Shown: positions 54,635 through 63,972 of the stretch, one piece after another
Position numbering within the stretch: the first letter of the stretch is position 1
Layout: every line of letters starts with the position of its first letter
Source: Allobosea sp. OK403
Lineage (GTDB): Bacteria > Pseudomonadota > Alphaproteobacteria > Rhizobiales > Beijerinckiaceae
Direction of reading: 5' to 3'
DNA length: 64,000 bases
Assembly (NCBI RefSeq): GCF_900113835.1
Contig: NZ_FOQV01000003.1
Location: forward strand, 558,001 to 622,000
The notes under the pieces: model-generated
Told to the model about the DNA's origin: nothing
The model's input: the letters and a program-made list of their open reading frames with translations, nothing else
Database searches by the model: none
Made by a program: the position numbers and the translations under genes

Positions 54635-54649
54635 CGAACGTTTCGTTCG
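54635..54649. promoter_or_regulatory. Inverted repeat upstream of the AfuA-like gene
   Basis: CGAACGTTTCGTTCG has perfect 6-bp arms around TTT, 16 bp before the start codon and next to the ribosome site. It may be an operator or an mRNA hairpin that affects translation of the binding protein. Confidence 0.5.
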
Positions 54650-54711
54650 TTGTTTTGTCGTTGGCTGAACTCTGACGGCTTTCGCGCAAAGATCAACGGA
54701 TCAGTTGCTGG

Positions 54712-55500
54712 CTAAAAAATTCCGCTGATCGCCCTCACCGCGCCGGCGAGCGCTGGCGTGCAGCACAGGACCGGGTTACCCTTGGCGATGGCGTCCCCGG
54801 TGAAGAAATCATTGAGCACGGCACCGGCCTCGCCCGCGATGACGACGCCTGCCGCGACGTCCCAGGCATTGATGTGCAATTCGACATAGGCCTCAGTGCG
54901 GCCATTCGCGACATGGCAAAGCCCGAGCGCGCCGGAACCCGAGCGCTTGACCGATGCGCCTGCCGCCAGGCCACGCCCGACCATGGCGAGATAGTCGGCT
55001 GCGGGAATGCGGGTCGACCAGCCCATCTCGACATAAGCGCGCGTGATGTCGTTTGCCCCCGAAACCTGGATCGGCTGCCCGTTCATGGTCGCGCCGCGCC
55101 CGCGCCGGCCGAGATAGACCTCGTCCAGGGCCGGAGCCGCGATGATGCCGATCTCCGGCACGCCTTGGCTCAGGAAGCCGATCGAGATGCACCAGTTGCG
55201 GTCGCCACGTGCGAAATTCGAGGTGCCGTCGATCGGGTCGATGATCCAGACCGCGTCGGAATTCTCGCCGCCGCCCTCCTCGCCGATGACGGCATCCGAA
55301 GGAAACAGCACGCCGAGGCGCTGGCGCAGAAAATCCTCGACCGCGCCATCGGCGACAGTGAGCCAGTCCTGCGCGCCCTTCATGGTGACGCCGAGGCTGT
55401 CGCGCTTGCGGAAATAGTCGAGCGCCATCCGGCTCGCCTCGGTGACGAGGCCGAGCACGGCATATTGGCGAAGGTCGAGTTCGGCAGGCGACATGGTCAA
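54712..55500 (-). CDS. Inositol monophosphatase family phosphatase
   Basis: A 262-residue Mg2+/Li+-dependent phosphatase. Metal-binding residues lie in VIGEEGGGE (Glu74, Glu75), IIDPIDGTSNFARGD (Asp88, Asp91) and INAWDVAAGVVIAGEAGA near 215. The family hydrolyses myo-inositol 1-phosphate, but members also act on fructose 1,6-bisphosphate, histidinol phosphate or PAP. It overlaps the iolG-like gene by 4 bp and precedes the AfuA-like gene, so release of free inositol from an imported phosphate fits best. Confidence 0.92.
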   Translation of the reverse strand: MTMSPAELDLRQYAVLGLVTEASRMALDYFRKRDSLGVTMKGAQDWLTVADGAVEDFLRQRLGVLFPSDAVIGEEGGGENSDAVWIIDPIDGTSNFARGDRNWCISIGFLSQGVPEIGIIAAPALDEVYLGRRGRGATMNGQPIQVSGANDITRAYVEMGWSTRIPAADYLAMVGRGLAAGASVKRSGSGALGLCHVANGRTEAYVELHINAWDVAAGVVIAGEAGAVLNDFFTGDAIAKGNPVLCCTPALAGAVRAISGIF

Positions 55501-56504
55501 TTCGCCTCCAGCGCAACGGCGACAGGCTTGCCCGTGCGCGCCGACTCCGTGGCGGCATCGGCCAGGATCTGGGCCTTGAGGCCGTCGAGACCCGACGGCC
55601 TTGCCGCCGTTCCGCCCCGGCAGGCGGCGATGAAGGCCTCGAGCTCGGCGCGATAGGCCGCCGCATAGCGCTCGAGGAAGAAGTTCTGCACGGGATCCGC
55701 GCGAAAGCCGGCAACGGTCGCACTCTCGACCGTGGTCTCGTGGATATTGCCGGCGCGCAGCATGCCCTTGGAGCCATGCACCTCGATGCGCTGGTCATAG
55801 CCATAGGTGGCGCGCCGAGAATTCGAGATCTGCGCGATCCGGCCCGAGGCGGTCTTCATCAGCACGGCAGCGGTGTCGACATCGCCGGCCTGCCCGATCG
55901 CCGGATCGACCAATGCCGAACCCAGCGCGAAAACCTCGACCGGCTCCTCGGCCAGGAGGAAGCGCGCCATGTCGAAATCATGGATCATCATGTCGCGGAA
56001 CAGCCCGCCCGAACGAGAGACATACTCGACCGGCGGCGGCGAAGGATCGCGCGAGATCACGCTGACGATCTCGATTGCGCCGGCCTCGCCTGCGCGCAGG
56101 CGGCGTTCAAGCGCCGCGAAACTGGGGTCGAAGCGGCGGTTGAAGCCGATCATCAACGGCTTGCCGGTCTGCGAGACCTGCTTCAGGCAGCGACGGATTC
56201 GCTGTGCATCGAGATCGACCGGCTTCTCGCAGAACACCGCCTTGCCGGCCGAGACGGCCGCTTCGATGAGATCGGCATGGGTGTCGGTCGGCGTGCAGAT
56301 CAAAATGGCGTCGATGCTGGCGTCGGCCAGAATGGCGTCGATGCCGGCGACATGCGCGCCCGTCCCCGCCGCCAGCGCGGAGGCCGCCTCGTTCGAGGCG
56401 TCGGCGACCGCGACCAGCGCGGCATCCGCCCGCGCCGCGACATTCAGTCCGTGAATGCGGCCGATCCGCCCGGCGCCCAGCAATCCAAATCGCATCGTCG
56501 TCAT
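55497..56504 (-). CDS. iolG: Inositol 2-dehydrogenase-like oxidoreductase
   Basis: A 335-residue Gfo/Idh/MocA family enzyme. The NAD-binding motif is GLLGAGRIGRIHG (about 7-19), the catalytic Lys lies in CEKPVDLD (about 95), and the segment GGLFRDMMIHDFDMARFLL contains the conserved Asp and His of inositol dehydrogenases. IolG oxidises myo-inositol to 2-keto-myo-inositol, the first catabolic step, feeding IolE. ATG 56504 is used. It is the middle gene of the SDR-iolG-phosphatase set. Confidence 0.93.
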   Translation of the reverse strand: MTTMRFGLLGAGRIGRIHGLNVAARADAALVAVADASNEAASALAAGTGAHVAGIDAILADASIDAILICTPTDTHADLIEAAVSAGKAVFCEKPVDLDAQRIRRCLKQVSQTGKPLMIGFNRRFDPSFAALERRLRAGEAGAIEIVSVISRDPSPPPVEYVSRSGGLFRDMMIHDFDMARFLLAEEPVEVFALGSALVDPAIGQAGDVDTAAVLMKTASGRIAQISNSRRATYGYDQRIEVHGSKGMLRAGNIHETTVESATVAGFRADPVQNFFLERYAAAYRAELEAFIAACRGGTAARPSGLDGLKAQILADAATESARTGKPVAVALEAN

Positions 56505-56559
56505 TGTCCTATGGTCAAGCTTCGTGTCGTCGAGCCCGCATCAATCATGCGCGCCAAGA

Positions 56560-57360
56560 TCAGTCATGCGCACCCAGAATCGTCTGGTCGAAATCGATAT
56601 TGGAGCCGGTCATCAGGCCCGATTCGCCCGACGCCAGATAGGCCACCGCCTTGGCGACCTCGCGCGGATCGAGCAACCGGCCGAAGGGCTGCTTGCGCGC
56701 CGCCTCGTCGAGCCAGCCATCCCTTGCATCATGACGCAGCCGCATGATCGCGTCCTCGCCCGGCGTCGCCATCCAGCCGATATTGAGGCCGTTGACCCGG
56801 ATGCGCTGCTCAAGCAGGCCGAAGGCGGCATTCTTGGTCAAGGCGGCGAGCGCCGCCTTGGAAACGCTGTAGGCGGAGAGGAAAGGCTGGCCGCCATGGG
56901 CCGACATCGACTGGATGTTGACGATCGCGCCTTCGATACCGAGCCGCGCCATCGCCTCCGCCGCATCCTGGATCAGGAAAAAGGGCGCGCGCAGATTCAC
57001 CGCCATGATGCGCTCATAGAGCTCGGGCGTGGTGTCGAGGATCGTGCCACGGTCGGTGTCACCTGCGGCATTGACCAGGATATCGATGCGCCCGAAGGCG
57101 GCCTCGGCTGCCGGCACGATCGCCTTCACCGCGGCGAGATCGGCGAGATCAGCCTCATGAAAACGGACATCGCAGCCCGCGCCACGCAGCGACGCCGCCA
57201 CGGCTTCGCCGCGCACCCGGTTGCGGCCGGTCAGCAGCAGGCCGGCGATGCCGCGCGCCGCGAATTCGCGCGCAATTGCCTCGCCCAGCCCCTGGCTGCC
57301 ACCGGTCACGACGGCGAGCTTGCCCGTCAGATCCCTGCTGAAGGCATCACGGTTCGGCAC
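56560..57360 (-). CDS. Short-chain dehydrogenase/reductase
   Basis: A 266-residue classical SDR. The cofactor motif is [10 protein letters not shown] (TGxxxGxG, about 19-28), NAAG lies near 98, and the catalytic Ser-Tyr-Lys are in [20 protein letters not shown] (read as SMSA and YSVSK). It is the first gene divergent from the RpiR regulator. Its likely role is interconversion of an inositol isomer, a keto-inositol, or a related polyol; which one cannot be read from sequence. Confidence 0.92.
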   Translation of the reverse strand: MPNRDAFSRDLTGKLAVVTGGSQGLGEAIAREFAARGIAGLLLTGRNRVRGEAVAASLRGAGCDVRFHEADLADLAAVKAIVPAAEAAFGRIDILVNAAGDTDRGTILDTTPELYERIMAVNLRAPFFLIQDAAEAMARLGIEGAIVNIQSMSAHGGQPFLSAYSVSKAALAALTKNAAFGLLEQRIRVNGLNIGWMATPGEDAIMRLRHDARDGWLDEAARKQPFGRLLDPREVAKAVAYLASGESGLMTGSNIDFDQTILGAHD

Positions 57361-57418
57361 CTGGCGTCACACTCCCATGCGCATCATTTTGATATGAGCG
57401 GATTGTTTTTCTCGTAGA

Positions 57419-57434
57419 TTGGAATAAACATTCC
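57419..57434. promoter_or_regulatory. Candidate RpiR operator at the inositol locus
   Basis: GGAATAAACATTCC (57421-57434) is an inverted repeat with arms GGAAT/ATTCC, preceded by TT. The first ten bases TTGGAATAAA recur at 49679-49688. It lies in the 119-bp gap between the divergent SDR and RpiR genes. Confidence 0.6.
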
Positions 57435-57479
57435 GCCCGCCGGCTTACGAAGTCAAGGCCGTGCCCAAGCGGGAAACGC

Positions 57480-58343
57480 ATGCCAGCCGAGCCACAGCCA
57501 GCCTCGCCGATCAAGGACTTCGACGGCTTCGTCGCGCTGCTGCGCCAGCGCCGGCCGATGCTGCCGAAGCGCCTGAAGCAGGTCGCCGACCACGCTCTCG
57601 CCCATCTCGACGACATGGCCTTCGGCTCGACGGCGCAGATCGCCGAACGCGCCGGCGTGCAGGCCTCGACCCTGGTGCGTTTCGCCCAGGCGCTCGACTA
57701 TTCCGGCTTCAGCGAAATGCAGGAGGTCTTCCGCTCGCGCCTGCGCCGCCAGGTCGTCGACCATCGCGAGCGGCTGGCGGCGCTGCGCGGCACGCAAGCG
57801 GCGACAGGCGGTGCCGCAGCGCTGCTCGAGGGCTTCGTCCATGCCAGCGAAACCTCGCTGACGCAGGTCAAGGCCGCGATCCGGTCTGCCGATCTCGAAG
57901 CCGCCGTGACCCTGCTGGCCGGAGCCCGGACGATCGTGCTGGTCGGCGCCAGACGCATGTTCCCGGTCGTCTCCTATCTCGCCTACGCTTTCGGCAAGCT
58001 CGGCATCCGCGCCGTGCTGGTCGACAATGTCGCGGGGCTGGGGCCCGAGCAGGCAGCGATCGCCGGCCCGGGCGACGTCGTGCTCGCGGTGAGCTACGCG
58101 CCCTATGCCGCCATGACCGTCGAGATCGCGGCAGCCGCGCATCAGCGCGGTGTGCCCGTGCTCGCCCTGACCGACAGCGCGCTCAGCCCGCTCGCCGAGA
58201 ATTGCCGCCTCTGGCTCGAGGTCGCCGAGGCCGATTACGGCGCCTTTCGCTCGGTCGCCGCGACCTTCGCGGTGGCGATGACGCTGGCCGTCGCGACGGC
58301 CGAGAAATCCGGCCTCTCGGCCGACCCTGACCTCGATCGATAG
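57480..58343 (+). CDS. RpiR family transcriptional regulator
   Basis: A 287-residue regulator. The N-terminal HTH_6 domain (about 18-95) includes FGSTAQIAERAGVQASTLVR and FAQALDYSGFSEMQ. The C-terminal SIS sugar-phosphate-binding domain (about 125-265) includes TIVLVGARRMFPVVSYLAYA and DVVLAVSYAPYA. RpiR proteins of iol loci repress until a phosphorylated inositol derivative appears. It leads iolC-D-E-B, 15 bp before iolC. Candidate sites flank both ends of the region. Confidence 0.94.
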   Translation: MPAEPQPASPIKDFDGFVALLRQRRPMLPKRLKQVADHALAHLDDMAFGSTAQIAERAGVQASTLVRFAQALDYSGFSEMQEVFRSRLRRQVVDHRERLAALRGTQAATGGAAALLEGFVHASETSLTQVKAAIRSADLEAAVTLLAGARTIVLVGARRMFPVVSYLAYAFGKLGIRAVLVDNVAGLGPEQAAIAGPGDVVLAVSYAPYAAMTVEIAAAAHQRGVPVLALTDSALSPLAENCRLWLEVAEADYGAFRSVAATFAVAMTLAVATAEKSGLSADPDLDR

Positions 58344-58358
58344 AACCTAAGGCCTCAC

Positions 58359-60272
58359 ATGCCGACAGCCGCCTCCGACACGACGCTCGACGTCATCGCC
58401 ATCGGCCGCTCCTCGGTCGATCTCTACGGCCAGCAGATCGGCGGCCGGCTGGAGGATATGGGGACCTTCGTCAAGGCCGTCGGCGGCTGCCCGACCAATA
58501 TCGCCATCGGCACGGCGCGGCTCGGGTTGAAATCGGCGGTGATCACCCGCGTCGGCGACGAGCAGATGGGCCGTTTCATCCTCGAGCAGCTCGAGCGCGA
58601 AGGCGTCGAGACGAAAGGCGTCGTCACCGACCCCAAGCGCCTGACTGCACTGGTGATCCTGGGCGTGCGCGACGAGAAGACCTTTCCGCTGATCTTCTAC
58701 CGCAGCGACTGCGCCGATGCGGCCCTGCATGAGAGCGAGATCAATGAGGCCTTCATCGCCTCGGCCAAGGCGATCGTCGTGACGGGGACGCATTTTGCGC
58801 TGCCCGATGCCGCCGCGGCACAGAAAAAGGCTATCCGCTTCGCCCGCAAGCATGGCCGCAAGGTCGTGTTCGATGTCGATTACCGGCCCAATCTCTGGGG
58901 CCTGGCAGGCCATGCCGCCGGGGAGGAACGCTATGTCCGTTCCGACAATGTGACGCGGCATTTGCAGGAGATCCTGCCGGATTGCGACCTGATCGTCGGT
59001 ACCGAGGAGGAGCTCCACGCCGCCGGCGGCTCCGAGGATACGCTCACCGCCATCCGCACGATCCGCAGCTTGAGCACTGCGACCATCGTCTGCAAGCGCG
59101 GGCCGATGGGTTGCGTGGTCTTCACAGGCGCGATCCCCGCCTCGATCGAGGACGGCATCAAGGGGCCGGGCTTTCCTGTCGAGGTCTATAATGTGCTGGG
59201 CGCCGGCGACGCCTTCATGTCCGGCTTCCTGCGCGGTTTTCTGCGTGACGAGCCGATCGAGACCTGTTGCGCCTGGGCCAATGCATGCGGCGCCTTCGCG
59301 GTCTCGCGGCTGCTCTGTTCGCCGGAAAGCCCGACCTTCCCGGAGCTGCAATATTTCCTGAAGCATGGCTCGCAGCATCGCGCGCTGCGCCACGACGCCG
59401 AGATCAACCACGTCCATTGGGCGACGACGCGCCGGCCCCAGCCCGCCGGCATCATGGCGCTCGCCATCGACCATCGTGCCCAGCTGGAGAACATGGCCGA
59501 CGCCGTGGGCGCACCGCGCGAGCGCATCGCCACCTTCAAGACGCTCGCGGTCGCGGCCGCCGCGCGCGTCGCGGCCGGGCGCCAAGGCTTCGGCATGCTG
59601 ATCGACGGCAAGCATGGCCGCGAGGCGCTGTTCCGGGCCTGCGACCACGATTTCTGGATCGCGCGCCCGCTCGAATTGCCCGGCTCGCGGCCGTTGGAGC
59701 TCGAGACGGATGCGACCGGCTCGCTGGGGGCGACACTGGCGGAATGGCCGATGGATCACATCGCCAAATGCCTGTGCTTCTACCACCCGGACGACCCTGC
59801 CGAGCTCAAGGCCGCGCAGGAGGCCGTGCTGAAGCGCGTTGCGCTGGCCTGCCGGCAGGTCGGGCGCGAATTGCTGGTCGAGATCATCGCCTCCAAGCAC
59901 GGCCCGCTGCATGACGACACCACGGCGCAGGTGATGGAACGGCTCTACGCCATCGGCATCCGGCCCGATTGGTGGAAGCTGGAAACCCAGCCCTCGCCCG
60001 CCGCCTGGCAAGCGATCGACAATGTGATCGCGACACGCGATCCCCATTGCCGCGGCGTATTGCTGCTCGGGCTCGACGCGCCGGAGGACATCGTCATGCA
60101 GGCCTTCCGGGGCTCGCGAAATGCCGCCTCGGTCAAGGGCTTCGCGGTCGGGCGCACCATCTTCGGCGAGGTGGCGCGCGCATGGCTTTCGGGCACGATC
60201 GACGACGAAGCCGCGACCGCGCGGATGGCACAGAATTTCGGCAAGCTGGCCGCTGCCTGGGAAAGCCGGTGA
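58359..60272 (+). CDS. iolC: 5-dehydro-2-deoxygluconokinase with C-terminal DUF2090 domain
   Basis: A 637-residue two-domain protein. Residues 1-325 are a PfkB-family kinase (GGCPTNIAIGTARLGLKSAV near 41; NVLGAGDAFMSGFLRG near 280 with the catalytic Asp) that phosphorylates 2-deoxy-5-keto-gluconate. Residues 330-637 are DUF2090, an aldolase-like barrel commonly fused to proteobacterial IolC, possibly supplying the IolJ aldolase step. The product is cleaved to dihydroxyacetone phosphate and malonic semialdehyde. iolD starts 11 bp downstream. Confidence 0.95.
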   Translation: MPTAASDTTLDVIAIGRSSVDLYGQQIGGRLEDMGTFVKAVGGCPTNIAIGTARLGLKSAVITRVGDEQMGRFILEQLEREGVETKGVVTDPKRLTALVILGVRDEKTFPLIFYRSDCADAALHESEINEAFIASAKAIVVTGTHFALPDAAAAQKKAIRFARKHGRKVVFDVDYRPNLWGLAGHAAGEERYVRSDNVTRHLQEILPDCDLIVGTEEELHAAGGSEDTLTAIRTIRSLSTATIVCKRGPMGCVVFTGAIPASIEDGIKGPGFPVEVYNVLGAGDAFMSGFLRGFLRDEPIETCCAWANACGAFAVSRLLCSPESPTFPELQYFLKHGSQHRALRHDAEINHVHWATTRRPQPAGIMALAIDHRAQLENMADAVGAPRERIATFKTLAVAAAARVAAGRQGFGMLIDGKHGREALFRACDHDFWIARPLELPGSRPLELETDATGSLGATLAEWPMDHIAKCLCFYHPDDPAELKAAQEAVLKRVALACRQVGRELLVEIIASKHGPLHDDTTAQVMERLYAIGIRPDWWKLETQPSPAAWQAIDNVIATRDPHCRGVLLLGLDAPEDIVMQAFRGSRNAASVKGFAVGRTIFGEVARAWLSGTIDDEAATARMAQNFGKLAAAWESR

Positions 60273-60283
60273 GGAGACAGCCG

Positions 60284-62122
60284 ATGGCCAAGATCAGGCT
60301 CACCATGGCGCAGGCGCTGGTCAAGGCGCTTGCCGCGCAGAAAACGGTGATCGACGGGCAGACGCTGCCGCTCTTCGCAGGTGTCTGGGCGATCTTCGGT
60401 CACGGCAATGTCGCGGGCCTCGGCGAGGCGCTCCATGGCGCACGCGATGTACTGCCGACCTTCCGCGCCCATAACGAACAGGCGATGGCGCATGCGGCGA
60501 TCGCCTTCGCCAAGGCCTCCCGCCGGCGCCGGATGATGGCGGTCACCAGCTCCATCGGCCCCGGCGCGACCAATATGGTCACCGCCGCCGCAGTCGCCCA
60601 TGTCAATCGCCTGCCGCTGCTGCTGCTGCCGGGCGATGTCTTCGCCGGACGCCGGCCCGACCCGGTGCTGCAGCAAATCGAGGATTTCGGTGATGGTACC
60701 GTCTCGGCCAATGACTGCTTCAAGCCGGTCTCGCGCTATTTCGATCGGCTGACCCGGCCCGAGCAATTGATACCGGCTTTCGAGCACGCCATGGCCGTCC
60801 TCACCGATCCAGCCGAATGCGGGCCGGTGACGCTTTGCCTGTGCCAGGATGTACAGGCCGAGGCCTTTGATTATCCGGAAGGCTTCTTCGCCGAGCGCAT
60901 CTGGACGCCGCGCCGCCAGCGGCCGGACGAAGTCGAGCTGGCAGAAGCCGCCGCGCTGCTCAAGGCCGCGAAAAAGCCCTTCGTCGTGGTCGGTGGTGGC
61001 GTGCTCTATGGCGAGGCCGAAGTCGAACTCGCCCGCTTCTGCGAAGCGCATGGGCTGCCGGCAGCCGAGACGCAGGCCGGCAAGAGCGCCCTGCCCTTCG
61101 ACCATCCGCTCAATCTCGGCGCGATCGGCGTCACCGGGACCGGCGCGGCCAATGCCATGGCGGGAGAGGCCGATCTCGTGCTCGCCATCGGTACGCGCCT
61201 GCAGGACTTCACCACCGGATCCTGGTCGCTCTTCGCCAACCCCGCCTGCCGCATCATCGGGCTGAACGTGCAGGCCTTCGACGCGGGCAAGCAGCGCGCC
61301 CAACCGCTCCTCTGCGATGCCCGCGCCGGGCTTGCCGAGCTCGATGCGGCACTTGCAGGCCATCGCGCGCCCGAGGCCTGGGCGGCGCAGGCGAAGGCCG
61401 CAAAGACCGACTGGCTCGCCATCGCCGCGCGCTACACCGCCGCCGGCAACGCGGCTCTGCCGAGCGATGCGCAGGTGCTGGGCGCCGTGCAGCGCTGGAG
61501 CAAGCCTTCCGATGTCGTGGTCTGCGCCGCCGGCGGCTTGCCGGGCGAGCTGCACAAGCTCTGGCAGGCCGGCGCGCCCGGCGGCTACCATATGGAATAC
61601 GGCTATTCCTGCATGGGTTACGAGATCGCCGGCGGGCTCGGCGTCAAGATGGCCGACCCCGCCCGCGAGGTCGTCGTCATGCTCGGCGACGGCTCCTATC
61701 TGATGATGAACTCCGAGATCGCCACCTCGGTGATGCTGGGGCTGAAGCTCACCATCGTCGTGCTCGATAATCGCGGGTTTGGCTGCATCAACCGGTTGCA
61801 GGGCGCGACCGGCGGCGCCCCCTTCAACAACCTCCTGGCCGACAGTCGTCACGAGACGCTGCCGGCAATCGATTTCGCCGCGCACGCCGCCTCGCTCGGT
61901 GCGGTCTCGCGCAAGGTGGTAAGCCTTGCCGAACTCGACGAGGCGCTGGGCGAAAGCAGGGCACATGACCGCACCAGCGTCGTCGTGATCGACACCGACC
62001 CGATGATCTCGACCGATGCCGGCGGGCATTGGTGGGATGTCGCGGTGCCCGAGATTTCGACGCGGGCCGAGGTCGCTCGGGCTCGCCAACGCTATGACGA
62101 CGCGCTCAAGGCGCGACCATGA
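60284..62122 (+). CDS. iolD: 3D-(3,5/4)-trihydroxycyclohexane-1,2-dione hydrolase
   Basis: A 612-residue thiamine diphosphate enzyme that opens the ring of the diketone made by IolE. The catalytic Glu lies in AHNEQAMAHAAIAFAKAS, the central domain follows, and the ThDP motif is LGDGSYLMMNSEIATSVM. The frame is open far upstream inside iolC; ATG 60284 is chosen because GAGGAG precedes it and the family N-terminus KIRLTMAQALVKAL follows. Confidence 0.96.
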   Translation: MAKIRLTMAQALVKALAAQKTVIDGQTLPLFAGVWAIFGHGNVAGLGEALHGARDVLPTFRAHNEQAMAHAAIAFAKASRRRRMMAVTSSIGPGATNMVTAAAVAHVNRLPLLLLPGDVFAGRRPDPVLQQIEDFGDGTVSANDCFKPVSRYFDRLTRPEQLIPAFEHAMAVLTDPAECGPVTLCLCQDVQAEAFDYPEGFFAERIWTPRRQRPDEVELAEAAALLKAAKKPFVVVGGGVLYGEAEVELARFCEAHGLPAAETQAGKSALPFDHPLNLGAIGVTGTGAANAMAGEADLVLAIGTRLQDFTTGSWSLFANPACRIIGLNVQAFDAGKQRAQPLLCDARAGLAELDAALAGHRAPEAWAAQAKAAKTDWLAIAARYTAAGNAALPSDAQVLGAVQRWSKPSDVVVCAAGGLPGELHKLWQAGAPGGYHMEYGYSCMGYEIAGGLGVKMADPAREVVVMLGDGSYLMMNSEIATSVMLGLKLTIVVLDNRGFGCINRLQGATGGAPFNNLLADSRHETLPAIDFAAHAASLGAVSRKVVSLAELDEALGESRAHDRTSVVVIDTDPMISTDAGGHWWDVAVPEISTRAEVARARQRYDDALKARP

Positions 62123-62133
62123 TCAAATACCAC

Positions 62134-62210
62134 CGTCATTGCGAGCGAAGCGAAGCAATCCAGGGGGGTGCGTGAGACTCCTGGATTGCTTCGCTTCGCT
62201 CGCAATGACG
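62134..62210. repeat. Long perfect inverted repeat (30-17-30), copy 2
   Basis: The 30 bases at 62134-62163 pair exactly with 62181-62210 around a 17-nt loop. Relative to copy 1 (35971-36047), one stem base pair differs on both arms (C/G to A/T), so the pairing is kept. It lies between iolD and iolE within an operon. Confidence 0.95.
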
Positions 62211-62258
62211 GGGCCCCTGCCTCTCTCTGATCACCTCGAAGATTACGGAACCAACGAC

Positions 62259-63158
62259 ATGCCTATCCGCATCGGCGCCAACCCTATCGGCTGGTCGAAT
62301 GACGACCTGCAGGAGATCGGCGGCGCGACCTCGCTCGAAACCTGCCTAAGCGAGGCCCGCGAGGCCGGCTTTGAGGGCATGGAACTCGGCCATAAATTCC
62401 CGCGCGAACCCGCCGCACTCAAGGCCGCGCTCGCGCCCTTCGGCATGGCCTGCATCTCGGGCTGGTACTCCGCCGAATTGCTGCTGCGCGACGCCGATGC
62501 GGAAATGATCCAGCTGCGGCCGCATCTCGATCTGCTCAAGGCGATGGGCTCGAATGTCCTGGTTTTCGCCGAGACCTCGAACGCGATCCATGGCGACCGC
62601 AGCAAGCCGCTCTCGCAGCGGCCTGTGCTGGCAGCGGGCGACTGGGCGCAATTCGGCAAGCGGATCACCGAGGTCGCCGAGCGCACCCTCGCTGAGGGCG
62701 TCAGGCTGGTCTACCACCACCATATGGGCACGATCGTGGAGAGCGAGGCCGATATCGACGCCTTCATGGCGGCAACCGGCGAGGCCGTGCATCTCCTGCT
62801 CGACACAGGCCACGCGACCTGGGGCGGGGCCGATCCGGCCGCGCTCGCCGCGCGCTATCGCGAGCGGATCAGCCATGTCCATGCCAAGGATGTGCGCAAA
62901 GGCGTGATGGAGCAGGCCAGGGCCGGCGGCTGGAGCTTCCTCGATGCCGTCCTTGGCCAGGGCAGCGATCTCGGCGTCTACACCGTGCCCGGCGACGGCA
63001 TGGTCGATTATCCCGCCGTCTTCCGCGCCCTGCCCGGCTATTCCGGCTGGGTCGTGGTCGAGGCCGAACAGGACCCTGAGAAGGCCCATCCCCTGACCTA
63101 TGCCAAGAGGGGCGTCGCCCATCTGAGGCTGAGCCTGAAGGAGGCCGGGCTCGCCTGA
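62259..63158 (+). CDS. iolE: myo-Inosose-2 dehydratase
   Basis: A 299-residue TIM-barrel enzyme of the xylose-isomerase-like family that dehydrates 2-keto-myo-inositol. Typical segments are IGANPIGWSNDDLQEIGG at the start, EGMELGHKFPRE, YHHHMGTIVES with metal-binding residues, and LLDTGHATWGG. ATG 62259 is chosen; upstream frame contains the long repeat. It acts between IolG and IolD. Confidence 0.96.
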   Translation: MPIRIGANPIGWSNDDLQEIGGATSLETCLSEAREAGFEGMELGHKFPREPAALKAALAPFGMACISGWYSAELLLRDADAEMIQLRPHLDLLKAMGSNVLVFAETSNAIHGDRSKPLSQRPVLAAGDWAQFGKRITEVAERTLAEGVRLVYHHHMGTIVESEADIDAFMAATGEAVHLLLDTGHATWGGADPAALAARYRERISHVHAKDVRKGVMEQARAGGWSFLDAVLGQGSDLGVYTVPGDGMVDYPAVFRALPGYSGWVVVEAEQDPEKAHPLTYAKRGVAHLRLSLKEAGLA

Positions 63159-63171
63159 GCCGGAGCACATC

Positions 63172-63972
63172 ATGTCGAAACTGCTCGTCAAACCCGCCGC
63201 ACCCGATTCACAGGGCCGCATCCACAATGTCACGCCGGCATCGGCCGGCTGGGTCCATGTCGGCTTCGAGGTCTACAAGCTCGCTGACGGTCAGAGCCTG
63301 GCGAAGGAGACGGGCGATCGCGAGAGCTGCATCGTCCTGCTCGCGGGCAAAGTCGCGGCCAGCGCGGGCGGCACGGAGTTCGGCACGATCGGCGGCCGCA
63401 AGTCCCCCTTCGAGCCCGACCCCTGGTCGCTTTATGTGCCGGCCGGAACGTCCTGGAGCCTCACGGCTGAAGGCGCCTGCGAAGTGGCTGTGTGCTCGGC
63501 CCCGGGCAAGCCGGGGCTCAAGCCACGCGTCATCGCACCCAGGGATGTCGGCTGCCTGACGCGCGGCCAGGGCACGAACACCCGCCATGTCCGCAACATC
63601 CTGCCGGAGACCGAGCCTGCCGAAAGCCTGCTCGTGGTCGAGGTGATCACGCCCTCCGGCTCTTGGTCGAGCTATCCGCCGCACAAGCACGACCGGGACG
63701 CGCTGCCGCGGGAATCGCTCCTGGAAGAGACCTATTACCACCGCCTCTCGCCACCGCAGGGTTTCGCCCTCCAGCGCGTCTACACCGACGACCGCTCGCT
63801 CGACGAAACGCTCGCGGCCGAGGATGGCGACGTCGTGCTCGTGCCCAGGGGCTACCATCCGGTCGCCGCGCCGCATGGCTACGAGCTGTATTATCTCAAC
63901 GTCATGGCGGGGCCGAAGCGGGTCTGGAAATTCGCCAACGACCCCGCCCATGAATGGATGCTGGAGAGCTGA
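63172..63972 (+). CDS. iolB: 5-deoxy-glucuronate isomerase
   Basis: A 266-residue cupin-type isomerase converting 5-deoxy-glucuronate to 2-deoxy-5-keto-gluconate, the substrate of IolC. The segments SSYPPHKHDRD (metal His pair near 169), EETYYHRLSPPQGFALQRVY and VPRGYHPVAAPHGYELYYLN are diagnostic. It follows iolE by 13 bp, completing C-D-E-B. iolA, the final semialdehyde dehydrogenase, is not seen before the window ends. Confidence 0.96.
   Translation: MSKLLVKPAAPDSQGRIHNVTPASAGWVHVGFEVYKLADGQSLAKETGDRESCIVLLAGKVAASAGGTEFGTIGGRKSPFEPDPWSLYVPAGTSWSLTAEGACEVAVCSAPGKPGLKPRVIAPRDVGCLTRGQGTNTRHVRNILPETEPAESLLVVEVITPSGSWSSYPPHKHDRDALPRESLLEETYYHRLSPPQGFALQRVYTDDRSLDETLAAEDGDVVLVPRGYHPVAAPHGYELYYLNVMAGPKRVWKFANDPAHEWMLES

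Noticed and set aside
59945..62089. Minus-strand open frame (714 residues) opposite iolD
   Set aside because: iolD is unambiguous by its ThDP motifs; the antisense frame has no recognisable domain.
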